From Gallionellaceae bacterium (GTDB lineage: Bacteria; Pseudomonadota; Gammaproteobacteria; Burkholderiales; Gallionellaceae): a stretch of DNA of 6,323 bases. The notes under the pieces are model-generated. The model searched no databases. It saw nothing but the letters and a program-made list of their open reading frames with translations, and was not told the DNA's origin. The translations under genes were made by a program, and so were the position numbers. The stretch covers positions 1-6,323 of the forward strand of contig PLYB01000088.1 of assembly GCA_003151655.1 (NCBI GenBank), read 5' to 3'. Shown piece by piece: positions 1 through 5,781 of the stretch. Numbering within the stretch: position 1 is the first letter of the stretch; each line of letters begins with the position of its first letter.

Positions 1-1238
1 AGTTCGTCAATGATTTCCATGGCGCGCACTTTGGCTGCGCCCGATACCGTGCCCGCCGGGAACGTCGCCTTGAGCACGTCCATTGCAGTTAAGCCGAGCT
101 TGAGTTGTGCATCGACATTGGAGACGATGTGCATAACATGCGAGTAGCGTTCGATCACCATTTTGTCGGTGAGTTTGACAGTGCCGTTTTGCGCGACACG
201 TCCGATGTCATTGCGCCCCAGATCGATCAGCATGAGATGTTCAGCCAGCTCTTTCGGATCGGCTAACAACTCTTGTGCAAGTTCAACATCCTGCTGCGGT
301 GTCTTGCCACGCGGGCGCGTTCCGGCGATGGGGCGCACGGTAACGGTGTTGCCTTCCAAGCGCGCCAGAATCTCCGGCGATGATCCAACGACATGGTGAT
401 CGCCCATGTCGTAATAAAACATATAGGGCGATGGATTGATGCTGCGCAGTGCGCGGTACAACGACAGCGGCGGCGCGGTAAAAGGTTGCACCATGCGTTG
501 CGACAATACTACTTGCATGATGTCGCCGTCGAAGATGTATTGCTTGGCGACTTCCACTGCGTGCTTGAATTCGGCCTCGCCGAATTCCGATTTCGCCGCA
601 AAGCTGCGCAGTTGCGGTGCATCGGGAATTTTTACCGATTGACGCAGTGTGCGCTGCAAAGCATCTAGCCGCTGGCGTGCTTTGGTGTAAGCACCGTCCT
701 GTGCCGGATCGGCATACACGATGAAAGTAAGCTTGCCGGAAAGATTGTCGATCACCGCCAGTTGTTCGGTGAGCATGAGCAAAATATCCGGTGTACCGAT
801 AACATCTTTCTTGATGATCTTGGCAAGACGCGGCTCAATATAGCGCACCGTATCGTAACCGAAGTAACCGGCCAGTCCGCCGGTGAAACGCGGCAATCCA
901 GATAGTGGTGCGACTTTAAATTGTGCTTGATACTCTTCGATATAATCCAGCGGATTGGCGACTTGTTGCGTTGTTTCTCCAGAGGGAGTGGTCAGTGTGA
1001 TTTGCGTGCCGCGCACGCTGATGCGCGTTTCCGCAGGCAGGCCGATGAAAGAATAACGCCCGAAACGTTCGCCGCCCTGCACTGATTCCAGTAAATATGA
1101 GAATGGCCTGTTGGCCAGTTTGAGATACAACGACAACGGTGTGTCGAGATCGGCGAAAGTTTCCACCACCAGCGGGATGCGGTTGTAGCCTTGTGCTGCT
1201 AATTTATTAAAATCCGGTTCGGTAATGGGGTGCAACAT
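1..1238 (-). CDS. trpE: Anthranilate synthase component I, C-terminus cut by window edge
   Basis: TrpE converts chorismate to anthranilate, the first committed step of tryptophan synthesis, using ammonia from the TrpG glutamine amidotransferase; it is cytoplasmic. The frame is open from the ATG at 1238 to the left edge, giving 412 codons of a family usually near 490-500 residues, so roughly 80-90 are missing. The N-terminal regulatory domain carries LLES at residues 49-52 followed ten residues later by Ser63, the LLES-x10-S element that binds feedback-inhibiting tryptophan. The chorismate-binding domain follows from about residue 220: GSSPE at 285-289, PIAGTRPRG at 303-311, DLGRND at 339-344, and a PAGTVSGAAK stretch at 394-403. 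The LLES element and overall length favour TrpE over PabB. The start is set by AGGAGG five bases upstream. The gene follows gph in the same direction after a 119-bp gap with REP-like palindromes; trpG is expected beyond the left edge. One oddity is Ala402 where most relatives have Pro (GAPK). Identification is firm. Confidence 0.96.
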   Translation of the reverse strand, partial: MLHPITEPDFNKLAAQGYNRIPLVVETFADLDTPLSLYLKLANRPFSYLLESVQGGERFGRYSFIGLPAETRISVRGTQITLTTPSGETTQQVANPLDYIEEYQAQFKVAPLSGLPRFTGGLAGYFGYDTVRYIEPRLAKIIKKDVIGTPDILLMLTEQLAVIDNLSGKLTFIVYADPAQDGAYTKARQRLDALQRTLRQSVKIPDAPQLRSFAAKSEFGEAEFKHAVEVAKQYIFDGDIMQVVLSQRMVQPFTAPPLSLYRALRSINPSPYMFYYDMGDHHVVGSSPEILARLEGNTVTVRPIAGTRPRGKTPQQDVELAQELLADPKELAEHLMLIDLGRNDIGRVAQNGTVKLTDKMVIERYSHVMHIVSNVDAQLKLGLTAMDVLKATFPAGTVSGAAKVRAMEIIDE

Positions 1239-1243
1239 GAAAG

Positions 1244-1249
1244 CCTCCT
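1244..1249 (-). promoter_or_regulatory. Strong Shine-Dalgarno site of trpE
   Basis: The minus strand reads AGGAGG, a perfect match to the anti-Shine-Dalgarno core, five bases before the ATG at 1238. It decides the trpE start and suggests efficient, independent translation initiation despite the long gap after gph. Confidence 0.85.
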
Positions 1250-1260
1250 GTGTTGTGCAA

Positions 1261-1310
1261 ATCGGGATTCGTCCCGACATAAGTTACCGTCGGGTTGAAA
1301 CCCGACCTAC
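1261..1310 (-). repeat. Tandem pair of REP-like palindromes between gph and trpE
   Basis: Two 18-bp units share the pattern GTCGGG-N6-CCCGA(C/T) on the minus strand. The gph-proximal unit is at 1289-1306 and is preceded by GTAG at 1307-1310; its arms GTCGGGTT/AACCCGAC pair over 8 bp. The trpE-proximal unit is at 1261-1278; its core is a 6-bp stem TCGGGA/TCCCGA closing a four-base loop. The two units lie head to tail, 10 bp apart. A GTAG tetranucleotide leading into a GC-rich hairpin is the hallmark of REP elements mobilised by REP-associated tyrosine transposases (known for that family). There is no T-run after either stem on the minus strand, so a classical intrinsic terminator is unlikely. 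The hairpins could still stabilise the 3' end of gph mRNA or attenuate read-through into trpE (inference). Confidence 0.7.
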
Positions 1311-1357
1311 AAATGCTTTAGCACCATCGCCAACTGAGGAGGTTGTTCAATTTCATT

Positions 1358-2053
1358 TTATATACGTTTAATAAGTGGCATTGCGGCAGACAGATTGGCT
1401 ATTACTGCATCCGAATCCAAACTCTCCACTGGCTCACCGTGATTATATCCGTAAGGAACGCAGAATACCGGACTGCCTGCCGCGCGTGCCGCTAGGGTAT
1501 CGTTAAGCGAATCGCCGATCAACAGTAGTCTCTCAACCGGCACACCAAAAAATTGGGCGGCATGCAACACCGGCATCGGATGCGGTTTTTTTTCGGGCAA
1601 GGAATCGCCGGACAACACGATGTCAAAATATTGCGCGAGACCGCTGCCTTTCAGTAGCGGCTCAGTATAGCGTGCCACTTTATTGGTGATGCAGCCCAAG
1701 CGAAAACCGGCGACCTTCATCGCATCCAGACCTTGCATCACACCCGCAAACGGCTTGCTTTGCAACAACAGCCCGGTGTAGTGCTTTTCAAAAACCGGCA
1801 GGGCTTTCTCGTACAACGCAGCGTCGGGTTCGGCATGCATGTCACCCGTCAATGCCCGCTTAACCAGCCAAGAAATGCCGTTGCCGATATAGCTCATCAG
1901 CAATTCTTGCGACACCGCAGGACACCCCAACTCGCGCAACATGCCGTTGGCAGCTTCCGCCAGTTCCGGTGCGCTATGCAACAACGTACCGTCAAGATCA
2001 AGCAAGATTGCGCTTATGGGTAATGGAAACCGGTTCAAAGTCCGCATTTCCAT
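1358..2053 (-). CDS. gph: Phosphoglycolate phosphatase, HAD superfamily
   Basis: Gph dephosphorylates 2-phosphoglycolate to glycolate, clearing the product of Rubisco oxygenation or of DNA 3'-end repair; it is a cytoplasmic Mg-dependent HAD hydrolase. From the chosen start the protein has 231 residues, normal for Gph. Motif I is DLDGTLLHS at 19-27 with nucleophile Asp19 and acid/base Asp21. The cap domain spans about 30-105. Motif II is CITNK at 121-125 with Thr123. The motif III lysine is in PEKKPHP at about 155-156. Motif IV is GDSLNDTLAARAAG at 180-193 with Asp181 and Asp185. The frame stays open to an ATG at 2140, but that 29-residue extension overlaps the upstream lipoprotein gene and resembles no Gph N-terminus, so I start at 2053; an ATG at 2047 is equally possible, and neither has a clear Shine-Dalgarno site. 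It lies 19 bp after the lipoprotein gene, probably in the rpe operon. Motif I has His26 where Gph proteins commonly have Asp (VDS). A different HAD phosphatase specificity cannot be excluded. Confidence 0.9.
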   Translation of the reverse strand: MEMRTLNRFPLPISAILLDLDGTLLHSAPELAEAANGMLRELGCPAVSQELLMSYIGNGISWLVKRALTGDMHAEPDAALYEKALPVFEKHYTGLLLQSKPFAGVMQGLDAMKVAGFRLGCITNKVARYTEPLLKGSGLAQYFDIVLSGDSLPEKKPHPMPVLHAAQFFGVPVERLLLIGDSLNDTLAARAAGSPVFCVPYGYNHGEPVESLDSDAVIANLSAAMPLIKRI

Positions 2054-2072
2054 ATCACGCCGGGGAAACAAA

Positions 2073-2429
2073 TCACAGATCGTCACCTTTCTTTGCGGGC
2101 GGAGGCGGTGGTGCAACCGGACGCGCCACACTGACCGCACTTACGGGATTTGCCAGCAACTCGCCGTTCGGGCCAAGTTCAATCAACTTCGCCTTAAGGT
2201 CTTTATCCGCGTTTTTCCAGCCAGCAAGAATATCGGCCGGCCTTTGTGCATCATTTTCCTTCATGCATGGCTCCGGCGCTTTTTTGGAAACCCGGCAAGC
2301 GTATCCGATAGCTTGCGCATCCAATACTTTGGGATCAACGGGGGCTGGCCCTCCCATCAAGGCTTTAATCTTGTCGCAGCCTGTGAGTGCCAGAAGGCAC
2401 AGCAACATCAAAAGTATGCGGGAGGACAT
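2073..2429 (-). CDS. Small lipoprotein of unknown function
   Basis: This 118-residue protein has a short charged N-terminus (Arg4), a hydrophobic segment at about 5-16 and the lipobox LTGC, so it should be cleaved before Cys18 and lipidated by the standard Lgt/Lsp pathway. Asp19 follows the lipidated cysteine; by the Lol +2 rule known in enterobacteria that favours retention in the inner membrane, though the rule is not universal. The mature part is soluble, with two cysteines (Cys45, Cys55) that could form a periplasmic disulfide, a lysine-rich central stretch, and a C-terminal tail with five prolines at 107-111 followed by AKKGDDL. I recognise no domain. The start is supported by AAGGAA upstream of ATG 2429, the lipobox position, and a 15-bp gap from the rpe stop, so it is probably translated from the rpe mRNA. 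It sits between rpe and gph, which are often direct neighbours in related bacteria. It is probably a real lineage-specific gene of unknown role. Confidence 0.8.
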   Translation of the reverse strand: MSSRILLMLLCLLALTGCDKIKALMGGPAPVDPKVLDAQAIGYACRVSKKAPEPCMKENDAQRPADILAGWKNADKDLKAKLIELGPNGELLANPVSAVSVARPVAPPPPPAKKGDDL

Positions 2430-2444
2430 GGTTTATTTCCTTTT

Positions 2445-3134
2445 CTAACGGACTACTTTAGCCAACTCTGCGCGCAGCTCACCAATGATGGTGTTGTAAT
2501 GATTTTTGTCTTTGTCACTGCGTTTGCCAAATACGGCAGAGCCCGCAACAAAAGTATCCACACCCGCTTCAGCCACTTCTTTGATATTGGCAGGGCCGAC
2601 ACCGCCGTCAATCTCCAGACGACAGTTATAGCCGCCCGCGTCGATCAACTTGCGCACTTTGCGTGCTTTATCCAACACATGGGGAATGAATTTCTGGCCG
2701 CCGAAACCGGGGTTGACCGACATCAGCAATACCATGTCCAGCTTGGGCAAAGTGTATTCAAGTATTTCCAGCGGAGTAGCCGGATTAAATACCAGTCCTG
2801 CCTTGCAACCACTTTCCTTGATCAGGCCGATAGTACGGTCGATGTGTTCGGATGCCTCGGGGTGGAAGGTGATATAAGTAGCGCCTGCTTTGGCGAAATC
2901 AGGAATGATGCGGTCAACGGGTTTCACCATCAAGTGCACGTCGATGGCCGCAGTCACGCCATGCTTGCGCAACGCTTCACACACCAGAGGGCCAATGGTC
3001 AGGTTAGGCACGTAGTGATTGTCCATCACGTCGAAATGCACGATGTCTGCGCCGGAGGCAAGCACGTTATCAACTTCTTCGCCGAGTCTGGCAAAATTAG
3101 CAGACAGAATCGAGGGAGCGATCTGAAAATCCAT
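2445..3134 (-). CDS. rpe: Ribulose-phosphate 3-epimerase
   Basis: Rpe interconverts D-ribulose 5-phosphate and D-xylulose 5-phosphate in the pentose phosphate pathway and, in autotrophs, the Calvin cycle; it is a cytoplasmic metal-dependent TIM-barrel enzyme. The 229 residues match the family length. Visible motifs in order are APSILSANFARLGEE at 6-20, VHFDVMD at 32-38 with metal ligands His33 and Asp35, DVHLMV at 65-70 with ligand His67, the phosphate-loop NPGFGGQ at 141-147, and EIDGGV at 174-179 with Asp176. Asp35 and Asp176 are the expected acid/base pair. The C-terminal phosphate-binding turn is AGSAVF at 197-202. The ATG at 3134 begins the conserved N-terminal strand directly and has AAGGAT upstream. 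It is the first gene of the minus-strand cluster and diverges from apaG. All key residues are present and nothing suggests inactivation. Confidence 0.97.
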   Translation of the reverse strand: MDFQIAPSILSANFARLGEEVDNVLASGADIVHFDVMDNHYVPNLTIGPLVCEALRKHGVTAAIDVHLMVKPVDRIIPDFAKAGATYITFHPEASEHIDRTIGLIKESGCKAGLVFNPATPLEILEYTLPKLDMVLLMSVNPGFGGQKFIPHVLDKARKVRKLIDAGGYNCRLEIDGGVGPANIKEVAEAGVDTFVAGSAVFGKRSDKDKNHYNTIIGELRAELAKVVR

Positions 3135-3169
3135 GGTTTGATCCTTGTTCGTTTGAGATTTGGAACGTT

Positions 3170-3175
3170 ATTCTA
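3170..3175 (-). promoter_or_regulatory. Candidate -10 element for the rpe operon
   Basis: The minus strand reads TAGAAT, four of six matches to TATAAT, 35 bp before the rpe ATG. I find no convincing -35 hexamer 16-18 bp upstream. The 94-bp region between rpe and apaG must hold promoters for both directions, but neither has a strong consensus, so this is a weak call. Confidence 0.25.
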
Positions 3176-3228
3176 ACCGAAACACCTACAGCGCGCTTGT
3201 CATGGCAGGGAAAATACGGTGAAATACG

Positions 3229-3615
3229 ATGATGGAAAATCTCGCACACTACAATATTAAAGTAACGGTACGGGTCAGATACTTATCGGAGCAATCTGAT
3301 GAGGCTGATAACCGTTTTGTTTTTGCCTACACCATCACCGTCAGCAACGAAGGTGAACAAACGGTAAAATTAATTGCTCGTCATTGGGTTATCACCGATG
3401 CCAATCAGCATATTCAGGCCGTCAATGGCAAAGGCGTGGTGGGTGAACAACCAGTTATCAATCCCGGACAAAACTTCGAATATACCAGCGGCACCGTGCT
3501 GGCGACGCAAGTAGGAACGATGTCCGGCAGCTATGAGATGTCTCTGGATGACGGCACCGAATTTACCGTTCCCGTTCCGCAATTTGTATTGAGCGTACCC
3601 CGCGTATTGCATTAA
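3229..3615 (+). CDS. apaG: ApaG/DUF525 family protein
   Basis: ApaG is a small cytoplasmic beta-sandwich protein with a fibronectin-III-like fold. In bacteria its biochemical role is not settled; related domains occur in some eukaryotic F-box proteins and in a polymerase-delta-interacting protein, so a protein-binding role is often proposed. The 128 residues match the family length of about 125. The family signature is complete: RHWVITDAN at 51-59, the glycine motif GKGVVG at 67-72 followed by EQP, YTSG at 85-88, GTMSGSYEM at 96-104, and the terminal strand ending PRVLH. Tandem ATGs at 3229 and 3232 follow GGTGAA; spacing is 5 bases to the first and 8 to the second, so the second may be used, with a one-residue difference. 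mltA follows 40 bp downstream on the same strand, so the two are probably one transcript. In enterobacteria apaG instead accompanies apaH and ksgA. Identification is firm, function is not. Confidence 0.95.
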   Translation: MMENLAHYNIKVTVRVRYLSEQSDEADNRFVFAYTITVSNEGEQTVKLIARHWVITDANQHIQAVNGKGVVGEQPVINPGQNFEYTSGTVLATQVGTMSGSYEMSLDDGTEFTVPVPQFVLSVPRVLH

Positions 3616-3655
3616 TTTAGTTGCCTCATCTGCGCGAAATACAAAAGGACCTGGC

Positions 3656-4825
3656 ATGAATTTGAAGAAAAATCTCTGGCTGGTATTGGCTACTGTCATT
3701 CTGCTTGCCGCTTGTCAGACCCCCATCTCTCCCCCGCCCGCTCAGCCGCGAGTAGAACCTGTACCGGTTGTTGCACCGACCTTTATGCTCAGCCAATGGA
3801 CGATGTTGCCGGAGTGGGCATCGCTCGATCTCGTTCCATCATGGGCCGCGTTACAACAGAGTTGCCGTGCTCTCAAGTTCAAGGCCAAATGGCTGGCGAT
3901 TTGCTCTGCTGCTGCACTGGTAAATCCTGACGATACCGCTGCACAGCGCACGTTTTACGAAACCTGGTTCACCCCGTATCAGGTTGTCAATCCGGATGGC
4001 AGCGATCATGGCTTAATCACCGGCTACTACGAACCCTTACTTAAAGGTAGTCGCCACCGGAGTGAGCGTTTCCGCTACCCCATATATGGCGCGCCGCAAG
4101 ATATGCTCGAAATCGATCTCAGCGATGCCTATCCGCAACTTAAAGGATTGCGTCTGCGTGGCCGGATTGAAGGGAAAAAAGTCGTCCCCTATTTCAATCG
4201 TGCGGAAATCGATGGCGGTGTCTCGATGTTGCAAGGCCGCGAATTATTCTGGGTGGAAAATGCAATTGATCTTTTCTTCCTGCAAATCCAGGGGTCGGGA
4301 CGAATCGAATTGGAGGATGGTCATCGCGTGAAAATTGGCTATGCCGAACAAAATGGCTACCCCTACGTTTCCATCGGCAAGAAATTGATCGAGATGGGCG
4401 AGCTCAAAGCGGAAGAAGCCTCCATGCAATCCATCAAAAACTGGGCGGATAAAAATCCTGAACGCCTCTCCGCGTTACTTGGACAAAATCCAAGCTATAT
4501 TTTTTTCCGTGAATTGCCGGACACTCTTTCCGCACCGATTGGAGCACTCGGCGTGCCGCTCACCAACGAGTATAGCCTCGCCGTCGATCCGCACACGATC
4601 CAACTCGGCATGCCGGTATTCCTTTCTACCACCCTGCCGAATAGTACCGCGCCGTTCAATCGCTTAATGTACGCACAAGACACCGGCGGTGCCATTAAAG
4701 GTGCCGTGCGTGCTGATTTCTTCTGGGGATTCGGCGAGTTGGCCGCCATTCAGGCCGGACGCATGAAACAATCCGGGCGCATGTGGGTACTGTTTCCCAA
4801 GGGCTTGGAACCGGCACTGAATTAA
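3656..4825 (+). CDS. mltA: Membrane-bound lytic murein transglycosylase A, lipoprotein
   Basis: MltA cleaves the MurNAc-GlcNAc beta-1,4 bond of peptidoglycan, forming 1,6-anhydromuropeptides during wall turnover; it is anchored to the inner face of the outer membrane. The 389-residue protein starts with a lysine-containing n-region, a hydrophobic segment at about 7-17 and lipobox LAAC, predicting lipidated Cys20. Gln21 at +2 is compatible with export to the outer membrane. A proline-rich linker covers about 22-42. The MltA core begins near residue 100, with ITGYYEPLLKGS at 121-132 and FFLQIQGSGRI at 207-217. The C-terminal double-psi-barrel 3D domain contains DTGGAIKG at 342-349 and ADFFWGFG at 353-360; Asp342 aligns with the catalytic aspartate (Asp308 in E. 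coli MltA), and Asp354 is a second conserved aspartate. The ATG at 3656 is set by AAGGA six bases upstream. It probably shares a transcript with apaG and is followed by a strong hairpin at 4900-4931. All key residues appear intact. Confidence 0.96.
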   Translation: MNLKKNLWLVLATVILLAACQTPISPPPAQPRVEPVPVVAPTFMLSQWTMLPEWASLDLVPSWAALQQSCRALKFKAKWLAICSAAALVNPDDTAAQRTFYETWFTPYQVVNPDGSDHGLITGYYEPLLKGSRHRSERFRYPIYGAPQDMLEIDLSDAYPQLKGLRLRGRIEGKKVVPYFNRAEIDGGVSMLQGRELFWVENAIDLFFLQIQGSGRIELEDGHRVKIGYAEQNGYPYVSIGKKLIEMGELKAEEASMQSIKNWADKNPERLSALLGQNPSYIFFRELPDTLSAPIGALGVPLTNEYSLAVDPHTIQLGMPVFLSTTLPNSTAPFNRLMYAQDTGGAIKGAVRADFFWGFGELAAIQAGRMKQSGRMWVLFPKGLEPALN

Positions 4826-4899
4826 ATTGGATTCCGTTGATTTAGCTTTTGGTTAACGTCTCAAAACAAGACTGAGCAAACATCAGAAATGCTGATCGA

Positions 4900-4931
4900 G
4901 TAGAGTGGGCACAGAATCGTGCCCACTCTAC
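4900..4931. repeat. Perfect 13-bp inverted repeat, REP-like, between convergent genes
   Basis: Arms GTAGAGTGGGCAC (4900-4912) and GTGCCCACTCTAC (4919-4931) are perfectly complementary around a six-base loop. It lies between the convergent ends of mltA and the UPF0489-like gene and begins with GTAG on both strands, as REP elements do. Neither strand has a T-run after the stem, so if it stops transcription it does so without the canonical U-tract. A weaker 5-bp hairpin, ATCAG/CTGAT, lies just to its left at 4882-4896. It most plausibly acts as a bidirectional mRNA 3'-end stabiliser or terminator, or is a dispersed palindromic repeat (inference). Confidence 0.75.
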
Positions 4932-4939
4932 GTAGCTGA

Positions 4940-5632
4940 TTAGGCGATATTCTCTGCGCTATTTCTCCAAGAAAGGAACTTGTGTAATACATATTTTGTT
5001 AGCCGCTCAGTGTCTTTTTTCGTACCTGAATACCCGTATGACATTGAGAATGTAACAAGCGAGGCATGTTTCACAAGTAACCTAATGTCTTCCAGAAAGA
5101 CATCTATTTCCTTGTCATCCCAAATATCCCCTTCATAGTACATATCGGATCTATTGAAAACATCAATACAAAAATCAAATATATATTGGGTAGTAAATTT
5201 TTTGTATTTTAGTTCAGCGGAGCTCTTGTAAAGGAATTGTTTTGCATTATGTCTTGCTAACGTTCCTTCATATATCCCCTCATCACCATCTTGTTGAAAG
5301 CACAGAAAATGAACTTCATCTGTAATCCCTCTTATTATTGCAGGACAGATGAATGAATCAAATCTTATCCAGTTTCCTTCTTTTACTATTTCTTTCACGC
5401 CCTCTAAAGAAAGAGATTTAAACTCTGTCTCTTTTTCTTGGTAGTGGTAAAAGTCATCTCCAGCATCCCAATGATAATCAATGTGGATAACTGGTGATTT
5501 ACGGTTATTAAATTTATCTCTGTGGCTTTCCCAAATCCAATACGCCCATCTGTGGTTATCCATTAGCCATATATCTTCAGCTACTTCTTCGAAAAATAAA
5601 TCATCTTCTTGTAGAGCATGGGCTATATTCAT
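4940..5632 (-). CDS. UPF0489-like, arginase-fold putative metalloprotein; foreign-looking
   Basis: The 230-residue protein has no signal peptide or membrane segment and is probably cytoplasmic. Family features I recognise: WLMDNHRWAYWIW at 22-34, HIDYHWDAGDD at 50-60, CPAIIRGITDEVHFL at 96-110, DFCIDVF at 153-159, and a closing strand TFSMSYGYSG at 194-203 followed by a helix. This order matches UPF0489 (the family of human C5orf22), related to the arginase/deacetylase fold; HIDYHWD resembles the arginase DAHxD metal loop and DFCIDVF the DxDxD loop, here with Cys155 at the middle position. His50, Asp52, His54, Asp56, Asp153 and Asp157 are therefore candidate metal ligands (inference). Substrate and reaction are unknown. 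GC is very low (15/60 at 5161-5220, 22/60 at 5221-5280, against 35/60 in mltA at 4681-4740), and it uses codons such as ATA ATA AGA consecutively (5330-5338), suggesting transfer. The ATG at 5632 has AGGAG at a long spacing of 12 bases. It reads the same way as dgt but is 149 bp away, probably with its own promoter. Confidence 0.75.
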   Translation of the reverse strand: MNIAHALQEDDLFFEEVAEDIWLMDNHRWAYWIWESHRDKFNNRKSPVIHIDYHWDAGDDFYHYQEKETEFKSLSLEGVKEIVKEGNWIRFDSFICPAIIRGITDEVHFLCFQQDGDEGIYEGTLARHNAKQFLYKSSAELKYKKFTTQYIFDFCIDVFNRSDMYYEGDIWDDKEIDVFLEDIRLLVKHASLVTFSMSYGYSGTKKDTERLTKYVLHKFLSWRNSAENIA

Positions 5633-5688
5633 GGACGGCTTCTTCTCCTAACATGGATACAAGGGGTGGAATACAAAAATCAGGATGC

Positions 5689-5718
5689 AATCTAATGATG
5701 CAGTCAATAGCAAATCAA
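5689..5718 (-). promoter_or_regulatory. Candidate sigma-70 promoter of the UPF0489-like gene
   Basis: On the minus strand TTGATT (5713-5718) and TAGATT (5689-5694) are separated by 18 bp, each matching four of six consensus positions. They lie about 57 bp before the ATG at 5632, within the 149-bp gap after dgt. The surrounding sequence is AT-rich, so chance matches are likely; this is a weak call. Confidence 0.25.
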
Positions 5719-5781
5719 CCACAGATACGGATACCCGTTAAATTCAGCCAGCCATCTTTTGCTACATATCTGAAGCAGGAA

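Noticed and set aside
1239..1357. A trp attenuator or leader peptide upstream of trpE.
   Set aside because: No short reading frame with clustered tryptophan codons precedes the trpE ribosome site, and the hairpins are independent tandem palindromes, not mutually exclusive pairings.
2054..2140. A 29-residue N-terminal extension of Gph from an ATG at 2140.
   Set aside because: It overlaps the 3' end of the lipoprotein gene, is Arg-rich and unlike Gph N-termini, and the protein from 2053 already has normal length.
1941..3176. A 411-codon open frame on the plus strand, antisense to rpe, the lipoprotein gene and gph.
   Set aside because: The minus strand carries complete Rpe and Gph motifs and a lipobox protein over the same bases; the plus frame has no recognisable domain and is rich in His, Gln and Arg, as mirror frames of real genes are.
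4900..4931. A canonical intrinsic terminator.
   Set aside because: The stem is strong, but neither strand has a T-run after it, so I record it as a REP-like inverted repeat with possible 3'-end function.
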